NCBI GenBank assembly: GCA_022360105.1
Contig: JAKSDL010000418.1
Coordinates: forward strand, 1 to 7,771
Direction: 5' to 3'
Source: Pseudomonadota bacterium
GTDB taxonomy: Bacteria > SAR324 > XYD2-FULL-50-16 > JAHJRI01
DNA: 7,771 bases
How positions within the stretch are numbered: position 1 is the stretch's first letter; each line of letters opens with the position of its first letter. Of this stretch, positions 5,672 to 7,771 are shown piece by piece. The notes under the pieces were generated by a model. That model searched no databases and had not been told where the DNA came from. It saw nothing but the letters and a program-made list of their open reading frames with translations. The translations under genes and the position numbers were made by a program.

Positions 5672-7501
5672 ATGGGAAACTATCCATCCATTATCAGTAT
5701 CTTTAGACGTCAATTGCCCGATAGCTTTGAAATACAGGAGGTTAAACAGGTCATCCTGTTCAGGATACTGATCTTTTGCCTGCTTCCGGGTATATTTGCT
5801 GTGATACCAGGTGTATACCAAACCTGGTATCAAGGGCGGTGGGGTTATTCTATCGTTTATGCCATTGCTTATTTTTTATTTTTTACCAGTTTCATATTTA
5901 GTCTCAAAAGAAAATATTACCCAAGTGGTGCAACCCTTGTAATTGGGTTGTTTTGCCTGTCGGTTGCCATCCTTTCCAGATTAGGTCTCAGTGGTATCGG
6001 TCTGGAATTGATGATCACCTCCTGCTTTGCCTGTTCAATTTTGTTCAGCTTAAGGCGCAGTCTGGTCTTAATTGTCATTGGGCTTGTTGCTATTCTGTTT
6101 ATTGCTTACATCATGACAACTGAACTTATTGTGATTTATGAGTACCACTTGCTAACCTCTAAATCCTGGTTGGCCTGGATTACAGCGATAGTTGTTTTCG
6201 GACTGGGAACGCTTTTAATGGTCATTGCTCCCCAGATGATTCTGGTCCGCCTGGAAGAATCACTGCAAATGGCCAATCAAAAAGCCGAACACTTGAAACA
6301 ATCCAACGAAAAGCTATTCGAGGAAATATCCAAACGGGTAAAGGTCGAAGAGGAAAAAAGGCTACTAAGACAATATCTTCGAAACATCATCGATTTTATG
6401 CCTTCGGTTATCATTGGGTTGGGTGAAGATTTAAGCATCAGCCATTGGAATCAGCAGGCAGAAAAGGCTACGGGCTGTAAGGCATCCGAAGCCAAGGGGA
6501 AGTATCTGATGGACATTTTTCCTCAATTGAATTCGGAAATGGATGAAATTCGTCAGGCTATTTTTATGAATAAAACGTATCAACAAAATAAATTACCGAT
6601 CGACTTTCAGGATGGATCACGATTTATGGAGTTGTTGGTTTATCCCATTCGCACAGGAGAAAAACTGGGTGCTGTGATCAGATTAGACGATATAACAGCC
6701 AGAATTCAGATGGAAGAAACGATGATTCAAACTGACAAACTGGCGTCAATTGGCTGTCTTACGGCAGGTATAGCACATGAAATAAACAATCCGCTGGGTG
6801 TTATCTTGCAAGGTGTGCAGATGGTCTCCAATCGCCTCTCTTCAAGTTTAGAGAAAAACAGAGATGTAGCCAGAGAAATCGGTGTCGATCTCGATAAAAT
6901 GGCTGCTTATCTGGAAGAGAGAAAGATCAGCCGTTATATTGACGGAATCAAGGAGGCAGGACACCGTTCTTCAGAAATTATATCCAATATGTTGCAGTTT
7001 ACCCGTAAAAGTGAATCGGTCAAATCAACGGTTACAGTTATCAAACTGGTAGAAAGAGCATTGGTTTTTGTAGGGAATGATTTTAATCTCACCAAAAATT
7101 ATGACTTTAAAAAAATAACCATTATCCGACAGTACGATCCAAACCTGAATAGCATTGTCTGCAATGAGACGGAAATTGAACAGGTGTTGTTAAACGTTAT
7201 CAAAAATGCTGCACAAGCCCTTCAAAACAAAGGTCACAATGCTCCTTCGATGATAATAATTCGCACAAAAAATGAAGACAGCATGGGATTAATAGAAATT
7301 GAAGACAACGGTCCGGGGATGAGTCAGGATGTGATCAAACGCATTTTTGAGCCGTTTTATACAACAAAGGACGTGGGCAAGGGAACCGGACTGGGTTTGG
7401 CAGTCTCCTATATGATCGTCACAAACAATCACAACGGTGCCCTGGATGTGGAATCCACTCCCGGTAAAGGGACTGTCTTTTCAATTCGATTGCCTAAATA
7501 G
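5672..7501 (+). CDS. Membrane-bound PAS domain histidine kinase (six predicted TM segments, NtrB-like core)
   Basis: A 609-residue inner-membrane sensor kinase. Six hydrophobic segments are seen at about 28-48, 58-77, 86-102, 108-127, 130-148 and 166-188, with short loops, so the sensor is the membrane bundle itself; I do not recognise its family. A coiled coil (~193-232) leads to a PAS domain (~235-345: IIDFMPSVIIGL, SHWNQQAEKATG). The DHp domain has H-box TAGIAHEINNPLGVI (His369), then a helical stretch (~388-425) that makes the helix-helix spacing about 25 residues longer than in common HisKA domains before IISNMLQFTR. The HATPase domain has N-box NVIKNAAQAL, G1 EDNGPGM, F-box IFEPFYTTK and G2 GKGTGLGLAVS, all intact. 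The C-terminus ends naturally at the ATPase domain; there is no receiver. ATG 5672 is the first start after an in-frame stop at 5651 and has GGGGA 3 nt upstream. It follows another kinase gene by 154 bp and has no response regulator neighbour in view. Confidence 0.93.
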   Translation: MGNYPSIISIFRRQLPDSFEIQEVKQVILFRILIFCLLPGIFAVIPGVYQTWYQGRWGYSIVYAIAYFLFFTSFIFSLKRKYYPSGATLVIGLFCLSVAILSRLGLSGIGLELMITSCFACSILFSLRRSLVLIVIGLVAILFIAYIMTTELIVIYEYHLLTSKSWLAWITAIVVFGLGTLLMVIAPQMILVRLEESLQMANQKAEHLKQSNEKLFEEISKRVKVEEEKRLLRQYLRNIIDFMPSVIIGLGEDLSISHWNQQAEKATGCKASEAKGKYLMDIFPQLNSEMDEIRQAIFMNKTYQQNKLPIDFQDGSRFMELLVYPIRTGEKLGAVIRLDDITARIQMEETMIQTDKLASIGCLTAGIAHEINNPLGVILQGVQMVSNRLSSSLEKNRDVAREIGVDLDKMAAYLEERKISRYIDGIKEAGHRSSEIISNMLQFTRKSESVKSTVTVIKLVERALVFVGNDFNLTKNYDFKKITIIRQYDPNLNSIVCNETEIEQVLLNVIKNAAQALQNKGHNAPSMIIIRTKNEDSMGLIEIEDNGPGMSQDVIKRIFEPFYTTKDVGKGTGLGLAVSYMIVTNNHNGALDVESTPGKGTVFSIRLPK

Positions 7502-7506
7502 ATCTC

Positions 7507-7533
7507 AAAACCTGAATCCGTTGAATTCGTTTT
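7507..7533 (+). terminator. Weak AT-rich hairpin after the membrane kinase gene
   Basis: Five bases after the stop, AAAAC and GAAT (7507-7517, with a 2-nt bulge) pair with ATTC and GTTTT (7525-7533) around the loop CCGTTGA. The stem is AT-rich and the T-run is short and inside the stem, so termination is only a possibility. Confidence 0.2.
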
Positions 7534-7634
7534 CATGAGGCCAGGGTTCGAGTTTGATTTATCGCTTTCAATTGATACACTATGACAGATTTTTGATAAC
7601 AGTCTGACCTTCATAAAGATATGCGCCTTAGCCC

Positions 7635-7771
7635 AATGTCATTAACTTAAGGAAAGATCACCGGGAATGTGTCATTCCGGAGAATAGCGAAGAGTCTTTT
7701 AAGGACTATGATAGACCTCTCCCTTGGTTCAGGATGACTATCAGTCCAAATTCTCTTACCTTAATGACACT
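7635..7771. mobile_element. MITE-like or interspersed palindromic repeat element, possibly cut by the window edge
   Basis: The first ~21 bases (from AATGTCATTAA at 7635) match the reverse complement of the last ~21 (TTAATGACACT ending at 7771) at about 16 positions, including TGTCATTAA and TAAG. Between them the DNA is imperfectly self-complementary: GTCATTCC at 7671 faces GGATGAC at 7732-7738, and a strong local hairpin CCGG(G)AATG / CATTCCGG sits at 7661-7680. It has no open reading frame of note. Stretches such as GTCATTCCGGAG...GCGAAGAGTC resemble, from memory, interspersed repeats common in delta-proteobacterial and Bacteroidetes intergenic DNA. The right end coincides with the window end, so the outer boundary and any target duplication cannot be judged. 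It could instead be the tip of an insertion sequence that continues outside. Confidence 0.5.
7661..7680. repeat. GC-rich hairpin inside the palindromic element
   Basis: CCGGGAATG and CATTCCGG form an 8-bp stem with one bulged G and a 3-nt loop (TGT). No T-tract follows on either strand, so it is not a typical terminator; it looks like part of the repeat unit. Confidence 0.55.

Noticed and set aside
5597..5833. 78-codon minus-strand frame over the second kinase start
   Set aside because: It overlaps the leader and the first membrane segment of a real gene and has no motif or good start signal.
1..7771. CRISPR array, tRNA or rRNA gene, toxin-antitoxin pair
   Set aside because: No regularly spaced repeats, no cloverleaf-like segment with a TTCGA arm in context, and no rRNA-like stretch were seen; the gaps contain no convincing small paired genes.

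Overview
The window holds five protein genes in three blocks, with ordinary bacterial gene density and moderate GC content. The genes suggest a motile, Gram-negative, environmental bacterium. A fused PabB-PabC folate enzyme, a Cache-type chemoreceptor and orphan sensor kinases with PAS and HisKA modules are typical of delta-proteobacterial (Desulfobacterota-like) genomes. That placement is an inference from gene style only; there is no rRNA or other taxonomic marker here.

Block 1 (1-1727, plus strand): the 3' end of a bifunctional pabB-pabC fusion gene, whose 5' part lies outside the window. It is followed with a 20-bp overlap, or a 34-bp gap if the internal start is used, by an FRG-domain protein of unknown function. 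Block 2 (1857-3668, minus strand) converges on block 1 and is a complete methyl-accepting chemotaxis protein with a periplasmic single Cache domain, an excellent Shine-Dalgarno site and a candidate promoter. A 523-bp AT-rich spacer with no convincing gene separates it from block 3. Block 3 (4192-7501, plus strand) is two histidine kinases in tandem. The first is soluble, with an N-terminal cyclic-nucleotide-binding-like domain in which the usual phosphate-binding arginine is replaced by cysteine. The second has six predicted membrane segments, a PAS domain and an NtrB-like kinase core. No response regulator lies beside either kinase, so their partners are probably encoded elsewhere.

The 154-bp leader of the second kinase gene carries a TATAAT-type promoter, a perfect AAGGAGGT followed by a six-codon reading frame, and a 12-bp inverted repeat with one mismatch. 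The right edge (7635-7771) has no gene but shows matching terminal inverted repeats around an imperfectly palindromic core, which looks like a MITE or interspersed repeat element.

Functionally the window is mostly sensing: one chemoreceptor and two orphan kinases, next to the end of a folate-biosynthesis locus. I did not find a CRISPR array, tRNA, rRNA, transposase gene or an obvious new multi-gene system. The most noteworthy items are the degenerate cyclic-nucleotide pocket of the first kinase, the structured leader of the second, the terminal repeat element, and the FRG gene attached to pabBC.
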